NCBI RefSeq assembly: GCF_963675165.1
Contig: NC_087389.1
Location: 220,001-284,000 of the forward strand
Direction: 5' to 3'
Origin: Halichondria panicea
Lineage: Eukaryota > Porifera > Demospongiae > Suberitida > Halichondriidae
Length of the DNA: 64,000 nt
In this document: in pieces, positions 1-11,600 of the stretch
Position numbering within the stretch: position 1 is the first letter of the stretch
Layout: the number at the start of each line of letters is the position of its first letter
Translations under genes and position numbers: made by a program
The notes under the pieces: model-generated
Database searches by the model: none
Seen by the model: only the letters and a program-made list of their open reading frames with translations
What the model was told of the DNA's origin: nothing

Positions 1-92
1 GCAGCTAGAGAAACTTAAGTCGTTGTAAAAATAAGATTTTGCAACAATCATGTTTGAAAGGCCAAATGTTCTAAATTTTACGATTTACATAC

Positions 93-882
93 TTGTTAAA
101 GATTTGCTTGAGGATGTTATCCAGGTGTGCTACCACCTCTCCATTGTAACAGCTGCTCTCCTCTGCCACTAACACACTCCTTGCTCTCAGGAGAGGGTCC
201 AGGAGCTCATCGCACATCACAGTGAACACTTTCTTTTGGTTGCCTTGACTGCCTTGAAGGTACACAAAGAATCGAAGGAACGACATCAAAGATGGAAAAT
301 AGGTCAACATTTGTGGGCCAGATTTTGCCGTTAGAGCAAGAAGAATATTGCGGAGTAGTGATACCTGAAAGTGTAGCGCTCAAAGTAGGTCTATCTTAAA
401 ACTATACACAAAAAGTATAAACTTACAGATAGCTCAAACTTGAACAAGACAGACGGTAGAGGTGATCCAGTCATGATACACTGTAAACTATCCACCACAC
501 TTTTAGTGCACTGCTCTGAATCGACCAATCGAATAGCAGCAGATATGCTCTGCATGGACATTATAATAATAACTCCATGAACGCTCTTATTCCACCTCAC
601 CTCAAATACATGCACAGTCAGTATAGAATCATCAGGGCACCATTTCCCAGTATTTATGACAGTCTTCAATATAACTGAGAGAAATTTAAACAGGGACGTC
701 ATCAACTCTTCGTTTATGGAATACGTCTTCTTATCAATGGAGCAGATCTGATCACAGGTCCACTTGAGGATGCTCTTGGTAGCACTGGTATTCCTCCATA
801 GATAGCAGGCCACTTTGAGCCTATCCAAGACCTTTAGGGAGCGATCAGTGAGGGCTTGCTCCAGCTTTTCCATCTTCTCCAT
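93..882 (-). CDS. URB2: URB2-like ribosome biogenesis protein, N-terminal part only
   Basis: Two coding exons are visible on the minus strand: 427-882 (ATG at 882) and 93-364. The second ends at a GTATGT donor and the gene runs off the left edge. The 152 residues of exon 1 resemble the N-terminus of animal URB2 (helical, with a DRLKVACYLW stretch matching the human KLKLAHFAW region). Exon 2 continues with helical sequence and the LLDPLLRARSVLVAEE segment. URB2 (Urb2/Npa2 family) acts in the nucleolus in early 60S subunit assembly. The match rests on spaced similarity recalled from the vertebrate protein, not on a catalytic motif. The frame is continuous across the intron (phase 0). The gene is divergent from the one starting at 1067, 184 bp away. 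Confidence 0.66.
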
Positions 883-1066
883 CTCTTTTTTGTGCCACGT
901 GGGTAGTTGTTACCACGTGGGTGAGGTATTTACATAAGAGCTGTTGTGGGCACTACTGTTGTCATGACAACTGAAGACCACCCACCACATCTTGAAGGAG
1001 GTTTAGGCTCCGCCCACCTAGAAAATACAACCATGGCTACTATCTAACAACTAACCCTGAGTCAAG
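883..1066. promoter_or_regulatory. Divergent promoter with two CACGTG E-boxes
   Basis: This 184-bp interval separates two head-to-head start codons. It holds two canonical palindromic E-boxes (CACGTG) at 896-901 and 914-919, each in the context CCACGTGGGT and 18 bp apart. Such E-boxes bind bHLH-Zip factors of the MYC/MAX/USF type. Their position 14-37 bp upstream of the URB2 ATG fits promoter or 5' UTR use. No TATA box is obvious. Binding is inferred, not shown. Confidence 0.45.
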
Positions 1067-2791
1067 ATGGTTGATTCATCAAGACACTCCACGTTCCCCC
1101 CTCTGCTAGGGAGATACAACTCTCAGATCAACACTGAAGGAGTGCCTATGGGTGCCAGATGCTCAAGTGGGATCAAGTCTCTCCTGGATCACCATAAGAT
1201 AGCATCAAACTCCCAACAAACGCCAAAACTGGACAAAGCTGTTNNNNNNNNNNNNNNNNNNNNNNNNNNNNNNNNNNNNNNNNNNNNNNNNNNNNNNNNN
1301 NNNNNNNNNNNNNNNNNNNNNNNNNNNNNNNNNNNNNNNNNNNNNNNNNNNNNNNNNNNNNNNNNNNNNNNNNNNNNNNNNNNNNNNNNNNNNNNNNNNN
1401 NNNNNNNNNNNNNNNNNNNNNNNNNNNNNNNNNNNNNNNNNNNCTCTTTCTTTGTAGAAAATTCAGTTCATGAAAAAAGCACGCAGAGAAGTCGCCAGCA
1501 ACATTCAAGCCCACTACCGAAGAGGTACAAAGTAGTGAAAATAGTGTGACATTAATTTTTGTGTTCAATGTACAGTTGAGGAACACAAGAAAAGAGTATC
1601 TACGAAGCTACAGGAGATTGAAGAGAATAGAACAGACTTGAGCAGCCCTGTTGCAGGCGCGCCCCAGGGCAAGAGCATACACATGATGCCTGGCTTGTTG
1701 GATAGTGATGAAGTCTCACCTCAGAGCAGTGAAAAGGCTCAAGCAGCCGTCATGCAGATACTGGGAGGTGGGTTGTGTATGGGGGTGCTAAATTTCAGTG
1801 TCTGTAGTGTTTAGTGGATAAATGCTTTAATTATCACATATTATGTAGAACATACCAAGTCCATTGACACGATGTGGGATGGAATGAAGGAAAAGGCACT
1901 TAAAGAGATCTCCCCGTTTATCGAGCACTCTAACCAACTGAAACAAGTGGCCAGTCCATCTGTGAGACAGTGTCTGGATATTTACAACAGGCCCACAGCT
2001 CGAGACAGATACGGAATGGTAAATTAAAATGAATCATAATTATCGGAAAACTAATCTTGTGACTTATGTTTTGTTTACAGCCTATTCTGTTAAGTGATGT
2101 TCTTGATGAAACGAGTGCCACTAGGGGTCGTCAACTCACTGCCATGAACAGTACTCTAGAGCGACTGGTTAGGAACACACAGACAAAAGCACAGCTCATG
2201 CTTGATAACAAACACACGTTGACATCCTCCACATCTTGTGACCCCAAGTTCTATATAACTAATGAATTCTCATCAACAAACCAACTCCAGCAAAAGTCAG
2301 AATCAGCCAGAGTGGCTAAAAATACACGATCCATTATTACAGCACCAAGACGATGCAATACCAGCCTTGATGTAAAGAAACAACTTCCCTCGTATCTGAC
2401 GCCTGATGGTGACCTTGTGTCAGGCTCTCTAGAAGAACTAGGAGATCTTATCTATTGTGCCCCCAGCAGAAGTAGAAGAACTGAGCAATCCACGCCCGTA
2501 GAGAACTCTGTATTCTTAACTGATATTCCTAGAGGCTCTTCACAGACTAGTGTCAGTCCTTTAAACAGTGATTTGTCGAAATGTGGTAGTCAAACATCAT
2601 TGAGGAGTGTATGGCAGCCATTGGGTAGCACTGCCCTGACTGAGCATAGGAGAGTAACTGAACGGTCTGTTTCTGGACTGGGACACTTAGCTCATGGCAG
2701 ATACAGTATGTGGAAGCCTACTACCTGTGTTGTCAATTCTAGTTCTGAGGACAATCTTAGATCTCTAGAATTTGTTGATGTATCGTTATAG
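1067..2791 (+). CDS. Unrecognised protein with IQ-like/coiled-coil segment, interrupted by an assembly gap
   Basis: I do not recognise a family. Exon 1 starts at ATG 1067 and runs into the N gap (1244-1443), so at least one boundary is hidden. Supported exons after the gap are 1458-1524, 1576-1767, 1849-2018 and 2081-2791, with matching phases 1, 1, 0 at the junctions. The 67-bp exon encodes a basic helix (KIQFMKKARREVASNIQAHY) that resembles an IQ-type or coiled-coil segment. The next two exons are helical and charged. The 237-residue last exon is Ser/Thr-rich and probably disordered. A polyadenylation signal (AATAAA) follows at about 2817. A cytoskeletal or centrosomal role is possible but unproven. 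Confidence 0.6.
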
Positions 2792-2917
2792 TGTTCATAT
2801 CATGTTTTTACAGTTGAATAAAATGAATAATTATACAACCATTGTTTCTTCTCCATGACTGGGATGCATGCACTGTACGCATGATAGCATAATTATACGT
2901 ACAAAACATAGATTCTA

Positions 2918-3861
2918 CTAATCACTAGCATCTTCGTCACTAAAGTAAGAGTCTGGTTTTATTGTTCGTCTCTTTCCAAATTCATTGAGCTGAATACTAG
3001 GGGTGAGTTCAGCCTTACTAGAGCCAGCAGCTTCATACTCCTTCATGTCCTGGCACAGGCTGTAGCAAAATAAGAAGTCATTGTTAAAGTAGGAAACGAG
3101 GGGGCCTATACCGCTAGTGCAATAGGGCCCCCCTAACACCCCATGAAGATGCACATTGAGGGGGCCTATACCGCTAGTGCAATAGGGCCCCCCTAACATC
3201 CCATGAAGATGCACATTGACAGTACAGTCCCAGGTAGGAGGTAGGTTGGGCTATTGTATAACTAAGGTTATGTTACATTTACCTAATAGCCTGTGCCAGA
3301 GATAGATCATCGTCAACCTCCTCCTCTTCCTCTGAAAATACATCTGCCGCTGCACTTTGACCTGGCTGCTTTGTATCTTTCTTTGTTTTCTTCTTTTTCT
3401 CCGGTTGTTCCCTGTCACCGAGGGTATTCTTAGGGCACAGGTAACTGAGATGACCAAACTCCCCACACTCGTAGCACCTCGTCTTGTCCTTGTACACGCG
3501 TCTCTTAATAAATTCAGTAGTCCGACCATTGTCATCGGCAATCTTGCATTTTAAAGTTCGTCCAAACAGTTCTTTATGGTTGAGTGAGAGGATAGCTCTT
3601 TGGGCCGAGTTCTTGTCAACGAACAGGACAAACGCCACACCCTTGCTCTCTCTTGTCACCTTGTCCTTCATGATAGTCACTCTAGCAACCTTTCCATACT
3701 TCTCAAATATCTGTGTGAGACAAAATTCCTATTCATATACATTGTATCAGATTGTATTCAAGAGATGTCATTGTTACCTGAACTATGTCACTGTTGGTCA
3801 GCTCATATGGCAGGTTGCTCACATACACTGTACTCTTGCTTGGTGCCAAACCTCCACTCAT
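2918..3861 (-). CDS. ZCRB1: ZCRB1 (U11/U12 snRNP 31K), RRM plus zinc-knuckle protein
   Basis: Three exons (3778-3861, 3283-3710, 2918-3059) encode 217 residues, the same length as the human protein. The N-terminus ([20 protein letters not shown]) begins an RRM that continues through VTIMKDK and [16 protein letters not shown] knuckle follows ([14 protein letters not shown]), then a Lys-rich segment, an acidic stretch, and the C-terminal signature [10 protein letters not shown] that matches human TYFSDEEELSD. ZCRB1 is a component of the U11/U12 di-snRNP of the minor spliceosome, so its presence implies U12-type splicing in this organism. The start codon lies 179 bp from the divergent gene at 4041. 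Intron 2 contains a duplicated 60-bp hairpin unit. Confidence 0.95.
3101..3220. repeat. Tandem duplication of a 60-bp hairpin unit in ZCRB1 intron 2
   Basis: Two nearly identical 60-bp copies lie head to tail (the segment starting GGGGCCTATA recurs at 3101 and 3161), with one visible difference (CACC versus CATC). Each copy contains an inverted repeat: GGGGGCCTAT, then about 12 nt, then ATAGGGCCCCC, able to form a GC-rich stem-loop. No third copy was seen in the window. Confidence 0.85.
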
Positions 3862-4040
3862 TGTATACAGGCTGATACTGCTAGCTAGGCCTGAAAATCA
3901 GCTCATACTTCTTGTAGTCTTCAGTCTCTTCACTTGTTCTGTAACACATGGAGGGACCACGCCCCCTACCCTGTTGATGTGTGCTTTATTTAGAAACTTA
4001 CCCATTCCACCACCAAAGTTTGAATGTTGAGCTTAAAACA

Positions 4041-5286
4041 ATGGCTGCTTCAGAGAATGCCAATGAGCTAGAGCTAGAGAGAGGGATCATTTCCAATGTG
4101 CAAACCTTCTCTGCTGTATTCAAAAGGATATTTTTAAAGGTTTGTTTCTGTGTAATCCATTCTGAAACACTTTAGATCCACTCCAAATGCAGTACGGTAG
4201 AGACTTTGATAAGAATGAAAATGGAGGGGCAGTTATCAACTTTGGAGATGAATTGTTTGAAGAGGGCTTAAGCAGACTGGAAGATAAACCTGCCAGTATG
4301 TTGAATTATCTAGTTACAAAATTATCCTATTTATAATAATTATTTCATGTTAAGATCCTATCACCAATGTTCCTGATGATCTTGATGATCTTGATGATCT
4401 TGATGATGAAGATGACGTTATCATAACTGGTGAAGATGTTTTAAACCCACAACTGGCCACAAAACTACACGAGAGGGTACTCCTAATTAAGAAAGAGATA
4501 AACTGGTCGGATGAAGAGGACATCGCTCAAGAAGCCCAACTTCTCACTGATACATCACAAATGGAGTACGAGGATATACATAGTTGTTCAGATACTTGTG
4601 ATTCAGATATTGAAAGTGATGTCTCGTTCATGTCTCCTCCTGGCAAACAAAAATTGACCCGTTCTGTTACACTCAATTTACCTTCACTCACAAAAGAAGA
4701 CGGAGCTACTACAAACAAAGATGTTGCTAAAAATACGAATAGAATTAAATTTCCAGTTTTGAAGATTGCAAAAGCTCAAATTCGTGTTCGTAGAGTTTTT
4801 GAACCACAACCAAGCCAACTTGTATCATGTGACCTCCACACACCCCAATACTACACACGAGGAGATCGTCACTACCCGCCATCTGAGCACTGCTCCTGTT
4901 GCCTCGATGTATGGCCGGTACAAAGTCCCTGCACATCATGTCCCTGCTCTGTACCGAAATATAATGTCTGTTCCTGCCCAAGTTGTAAGAACATTCCACC
5001 ATTCAATCCACCACCCCCCTACACGGTGTCTACAGGTGCTTGTCAAACTTGCTGTGAGACACCTCTTGTGAGCAGCCCAGCTTCTCTAAATCGTAGTGAA
5101 CAATTTGATCGACCTCCTATCCTTTATCAGAGAGTATACTCAGCCGATGTCAATGGTTGTGATTGTCCAGAGTGTGTCGCTGTACATCCTCCCCCCCATG
5201 AACCTGAACAAAGAAGAGAAAAGAGACCACTGGATGATCAATATTGCGCTGATGGACATCGTATGATTAAGAAACACTGTACATAG
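4041..5286 (+). CDS. Unrecognised acidic and Cys-rich protein
   Basis: Three exons (4041-4139, 4193-4295, 4355-5286) give 377 residues with consistent phases. Using the 4193 acceptor is required, because the nearer AG at 4176 leads to a stop. The N-terminal third is acidic, with a short tandem DDL repeat (residues about 74-84) and the sequence EINWSDEEDIAQEA. The C-terminal half is rich in Cys and Pro: CSCCLDVW, CTSCPCS, CSCPSC, CQTCC, CDCPECVAVHPPPHE. These CxC and CxxC pairs suggest metal binding, but they do not form a domain I can name. The gene shares a 179-bp divergent promoter with ZCRB1. It could be lineage-specific. Confidence 0.7.
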
Positions 5287-5682
5287 ATTCTAGATAGTTA
5301 GGACTTGTTATTGTTATTCTATTTATTATTCTATTTGTATGCTTATACACTGTTAGTTATTGATTTTTAAGTCTAAGGGTTTTTGTCCCTGGAAATTAAG
5401 AGGGCTCAGTTTATGACCGCGGGTTGATGAAATCTATGCTGAAACATGTAGGCGGGGGTGGCTGACCATAACCGACACACCCCCGCAACTCTTGATTGTG
5501 GGAGACGAGCTAGCAGACACGCCCCCTTCAAGAAATGCTTTCTTGCAGCTAGCCAGTCATTCAAGGTGTTTTAGCAGATTTCAATACAAGAGGATCTTGA
5601 AGGTAAGTGACACACTAACTTTGCACTATCATCTATAAGGCTGTATACTAATCTCATCATGCATGTAGCTAAAGGGGTACCC
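5287..5682 (+). promoter_or_regulatory. Intergenic/5' UTR region upstream of CTTNBP2
   Basis: No coding exon is seen. A candidate noncoding first exon ends at about 5601 at the strong donor AAG|GTAAGT (5602), and a TGTAG acceptor lies near 5668, just before the ATG at 5683. GC-rich stretches with GGCGGGG and CACCCCC motifs occur at 5445-5530. The promoter is presumably here, but no TATA box was found. Confidence 0.35.
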
Positions 5683-8600
5683 ATGGATGATCAGAGTCTT
5701 CGATCAGAGCTGACCAGACTCCAGGATCGAGAGGCCACCCTCTCACACCTCCTCACACTGGAGAGAGAAAGACGAGTTAGAGCTGAGCACCTCTTTGAAG
5801 TAGAGCGTCTTGCATGCTTTCAGCTCGGTCACCAGCTTGTTAGACACAAGGTCAATCACGCTGATGCAAAGAGTGAAGGCACGATACTGTCTAACAGTGA
5901 CGGACATTGTTACAACGCTTTATCGAACAAAGATCCTGTGGAGTCTTGCATTGCCTTCAAAGATACAAGCAGCTCAAAGGTGTATTTATCGTACCATACA
6001 TAGCTACTGTACACACATAGCTACTGTGGCTATGTAAGTCAAATGTTGTACAACGAAGCAATTTAGAATATGTGGAGTGGTAACACTGTGTTAATCCAGT
6101 GTACAATGTCTTTGCAGGCACCTATAACAAATGGTGATATTGGAGCATTCGGAGATACCACAACTATAATGAATGCTAATCTGACACCATTGTCCACTGA
6201 AGATGACTTTGCATCTTCGATTTTCAGCCAACTTCCTCCTAATCTCCAAAATATGCTAGGAGTAGGTGGTGTTGGAGACACTCAAGGTAACTGCACTATG
6301 AGTGGTGTGTGATGATTAGCTAGCCAGCGGTTGAGTCTATGGTCTCCAGATGGTGTGTGTGTGTAGGTCTGTTGCATGCTCACCTCATTAACAGATGCTG
6401 TCAACTTAATGAAGTATTGACTGTATCAATCGTGTACCAATAGCTGACAATAACTAGTAGACTGCTAATAATTATCTCCTTGCCATGTTTTTCAGAAGAC
6501 AAAGATGTTGAAGCATTGTCCAATGCTGCTGCTGCCGTTCGTGCTAACAACCCAGACACACTGCGGAGGTACGTATCGTTGCCTGGACTACAGAACAGCA
6601 AGGGAAAGTCCCTATTGGAGATGAGTTGTGAGAGAGGACATGAGGGATGTGTGCGTGTGCTGCTGGAGAGGGGCTGGAGCCCTAATGAGGCAGCAAAGAA
6701 CAAGTGGACGCCTCTGCACATCTGTGCAAAGCATGGGCACTTGACGTACGTGCCTTGATTGTCTACATTGGGATAGATTAGCAACAAATTATTGGCAATT
6801 TATTTTATGTTGTCTACATAGGCTGCTTGGTTGCTATGTGTCTGATATTCTCTTTAAAAGTAAGGCCTAATAGCTAATATTCTAAAAGAACGTTATAAGT
6901 ATTAGGCTTTAACTAGGATTGGCACTACTTATTAAATAAGCTTTTTAGCATTTTGCACGTATTTTCACTTCTGTTTTTTTACTGTTATCAGGTCGTAAGT
7001 AATTTGTTTTTCATTCATACCATAATTTTGTTTTTTGCAAAAAATCTAGTCCACTTAAATCTTGTATACAGTTCACTAAAGACTCTGCTGGAGTTTGGTG
7101 CTGAGCCCAATGTGAGGGATGATGATGACCAGACTCCTCTCTTCCAAGCACTGAGGGCTGGCCATGAAACTACTGCCCAGTACCTACTTCAGGCCCCAGG
7201 GACATCTCTCACGATTGTTACCAAGGTAGCAATTTGTATACAAGTTCTGTAGATAAAATACAGTGTGCAGATGCGCTCAATGACAATTTAATAAGAACTA
7301 TTATGTATAAGTGCAACAGGAGCTGAAGTCATTCATTTTACTATAACATTTTTCCCACGATACGGTATTAACTTGAAGACCACATTGGGCTTTGTTGATA
7401 CTTTTGTTTGTCATATGCATTGTTGTGGTTACTATCTGGTCCACTGGGACCGTCATTCTCATTAGTGTCATGAATCAGCCACACCTTGAACAGAAGAGCC
7501 TGTTCAAGCTAGGTGCGTCTAATTGGAATGAGACTACATATTACATGATTAATTCGTGTGTCAGTTGTTGTGTCCGTGCAACTGGCAGACATTTTAAGAA
7601 TGCAATCCTTCCAAGAGGGTAACTATGGAGAAAATCCAATCTCCTGAACTCAATTCGCTTTGCAATTTAATAATCTGCATTGATGTGATAAGTGCTCCCT
7701 CCCTCTAGGATGGTCGCTCCCTACTCCATGCTGCTGTCCTTGGCAACCTGCCACACACACTACGCCTGCTCCTGTGTCACCTGCAAGCTTCACTCAAGGG
7801 GTTGGAATTCAAGACAATTCTCAACTCCCCTGATGGCTCTGGTAGTACCCCCCTACATACGGCAGTGTCTGGGGGTCACAAGGACTGTGTGGGGGTGTTG
7901 TGTGCCTGTGATGTAGTGGGCGTGGCACTACGAGATCGCTGGAACAGGACTCCCATGGACATGGCTCCTGATGAGGAATGCAGGGCAATGCTCCGAAATA
8001 GAGGTAAGGAGTTTCATCATAATTATATTTATGACAATCATTTAGATTGTAACCTAAATGGTCAAAACAATATGGTTGTTGTGTCTTGTTGTGGGAAACT
8101 TGTTAGACTAATTGGATCAGATATCGAAACTCATTGCATGGTTTTTAGGTTACTTGACAACAAGCTTCAATGTTTCATAACAAATAAACACTGTGTTGTA
8201 TAACATCAGGAGTCATTGCTATGAATGTCAGCACGAGGTCATTGCCGGTAAATAGTATACTTGTTTGTGTACGACTTTTAGTACAATGATATTCATGACC
8301 CCATGCAAACAGTACGCGGTAACAACATCTTTACAAAGTATTAGGACATTTTTCTAACATTGTGTATTGGCATACATATACTGCAGTGTAACACATACTA
8401 TAGCACATGGTTTATGTTATATACCATGCAGAGAGCAGGGCAGTACTGGTTATGGTGGAGTCTCCAGACCATTCTAGCACTCAACACAAGACCATTGGTC
8501 AGCTCTCAGTCCTAGCCCATCATCGACTCTCAGACATCGAACTCCTCATTGCCGACCTCCTATCTCGATATTGTGAGAATCTTCGAGGGCATTCTTTACT

Positions 8601-11600
8601 CACTCCACTCGAGAGGTTACCCCAAACTCATCATGAAGATGAACAACCGTCCACTATTGACGTTGCAAAATCACTTTCGGAGAGAATACAAAGCGAGTGT
8701 GAGCTAGCTGATGCACTTATTAATAAGGGCGACTCTGTTTTGACGCACAAATACTTCCAAAACTGCTCCAAGTCAATCAAGAGTGTTTGTGCGAGGATCT
8801 CATCTCTTGATCTGGACAGTGATAATGTGGCTTGTTACCGAGTGGGGTCGTACGAGTGGAGACACGGGACACTGGATACGGGAGTGGGTGGTAAGACTCT
8901 GCTCAGTGTGCTCGGTGAAGCACAGCCAGCTCAAGTCAGGATTACTCTGAAAGGTGAGGATTTGGAATTGTTTTGAAAGACTATCATATGATTGCTTACG
9001 TAGCTGCTTTATTTCGATCTAGCCTTGTCACCAGGCCAACTTTCTGATGTAACGCTATGTGAAAATATTTTCCTTCCATTTTATTCGGCCTATATATGAA
9101 CAAGGCTAGCCCCTCTCCTGCCCTTATAAACGCACTTCCGCCCTCTTGTTTCATTGCAGGTCTGAACGATGCTTGTCTGGATCAGCTGGCATTTGAGCTG
9201 ATGATCCCTGTTGCTAAGTTACAGAAATACATTGACTTGGTAAGCACATACGTGTTCTGTAATGGCTTACTTAATTATAATCTCTTTTCACCAGATTGAG
9301 CGGCACAAAGCTCTGATAATCCATGGCCCTCAAGGCAGTGGCAAAACTCACCTAGCAAGAGCTCTAGCCAACTACATCAAGGTGCACTATGTTAGACTGA
9401 ACAGTTCGGTTATAGCTACAATTTTACTTATTTAACCGAGGGAGCATATTAATTTTATGTCTGTTTACAACTGTAACTTGGAGTTACTCACTCATTTTTA
9501 TTGCTTCACAGGCTAACAAGAAAAGGGCCCAGGTGGTGTACGTTTCTCTCCACCCAAGCTTCCAAAGAGACGACTTATTTCGTCTCTTCCACCTCAACGG
9601 ACTGCTGAGTCAGCAGGAAGGGGGTGGTCCCTCCAAACAGTCACATGTGGTAGTTTTGGACGATCTCTCGTCAATACACACACCGAGTGTCCTTGCCGAA
9701 CTGTTGACATCTCTCGAGTATCGAGGGGCAGAGATGTGGGTGAACGATGTGTACGGGAGAGATGGGTCTCTACTCTATCCGTGTGGCCATTACTACCTCA
9801 CTAGCTCCTCCTACTTTATAGCCACCACCAGCAAGGACTCCAGGTAATGACTGTGGTAGAGACTAAGTGGCATGCACTGATTATATAGTCATACATGTAG
9901 CTGTTGGTGTACGTGTTGACAGGGCTTTTATTGCGTATGTGCATGGGAAGTGAGCTAAAATTCAAGAATGTTGTGTTGTGAATGACTAGTTGATGTACTC
10001 TTGTGTGTGTACAGTCCTGGTGGTGATTGGGTGGACCAGTTTGCCCACATCTCCCTGGACCTGCCCTCGTCCAGTGGAGTCCTCCTGCGTCACCTCAATG
10101 CTCGATTGGTTCATTCTACGAGGGAGCTTGTTCCACACCCCGCTCTGCCAGTGTGTAGGATGGTCTGGTGGGTGTTCCAGGTCTGGGTGCTCTATAACAA
10201 CTTCCTGAGACGAATTGGCCTCCAGAAACAAGCAGTCGGTGAGTTACTGTGTGCTACATTGTTTAATGAAAATGGCTGTTTCAAAACTAAGTTTAACTGT
10301 TCATAACTTGAGTTCACGTTGTACACATTTTCGTATTGCTTAATATTTTCTCTGTTGTGTACGTGTACGTGTACATGTACGTGTAGGTGTGAGACACTTT
10401 ATCCAGTGCCCTGTCGAATCAGGCAAGCCTGAAGCAATTTCCAGGTTAGTGTGTACAGACATTGTAAAGAGAAAGAGTTGAGCGTATAAACTTCATGTAC
10501 TATATATTTTATCTGCCCATCACTTGCAGCTGGCTTGTATCACTGTGGAGTCACCATCTTGCCCCGGCTGTCAGGTCCACACTCCTCACACCATCCTCAC
10601 AACCCTCACAAAGCCACGCCCTCCCAGACTTTCAGCTAGTCTCAAAGTGTCTGTTCTCTTGCGTAGATGTTGTGTTTCAGCCATGCTGTCCTCTGAGCTA
10701 CGAGGCCAGGGAGGCATGCATGAGTCAGTTAAGAGAGGCCATTGAGAATGAAGAGACTGAGCCGAGGGTAAAGAGAGAGGAAACAAATCCACACAATCAC
10801 AAAGACGGTAATTATAATTCAATAAGGAAGTAAACATTCAAGCAATCCATGGCTTCCAATAAAACTTGTGTGCCGTGTTTGTGTTCTTTGGCTTTAACCA
10901 TGGCAACCTCTATGTTCTTAGACGCTTCAACAAACCCCCAGTCTACAATTTCAAACAACACAGACCATCCTTCAGCTGCATCCCACCCCGCCCACAAGCC
11001 ACCCCTCCCCCCTCAATCATCAGGGAGTATGGTCTCGTACGAGGACATGCTCCGAGACTCACCCAGGAGCAAGACAAAGCACCACAATGACAAGACCAGA
11101 CGCAACTCATCAACGGTGAGATATCATTATCCAACATGTGCCTTTTTCAGTGTGTTGTACATTCTAACAATGGTAGTACCGTATAGCGGGTATATTACGA
11201 GGGTATAAATGTTCATGGTTTTCGCTGATTAACCATGTACCGCTAATATTTATGAATCGCGTTTAATATCACATGCATGCATGCATGCTGCAAAAAGGCT
11301 GCTATTCCACGAAAATTAACCGTGAAAATCTTTCTAAAGGCATTTCCGCGAAAGTTTATACCCTCGAAATATACCCGCTATACAGGAATACTAGGTTGTA
11401 AGGGTACTTTCTATTGTGTGCACTATCAGATAGAGTACCAGAAGGCTGCGTATCTTATCATATTATGTGTACTCTCTATTGGTACCCTCAACTGATAGTG
11501 CTCACAATAGCTGTGTGTATGATGTGTCCTCAGGAGCTTTATAAACGGATATAGTGCAACTTATTGTCTATACATTGTCTACAGAAATCAAGTGACTCAA

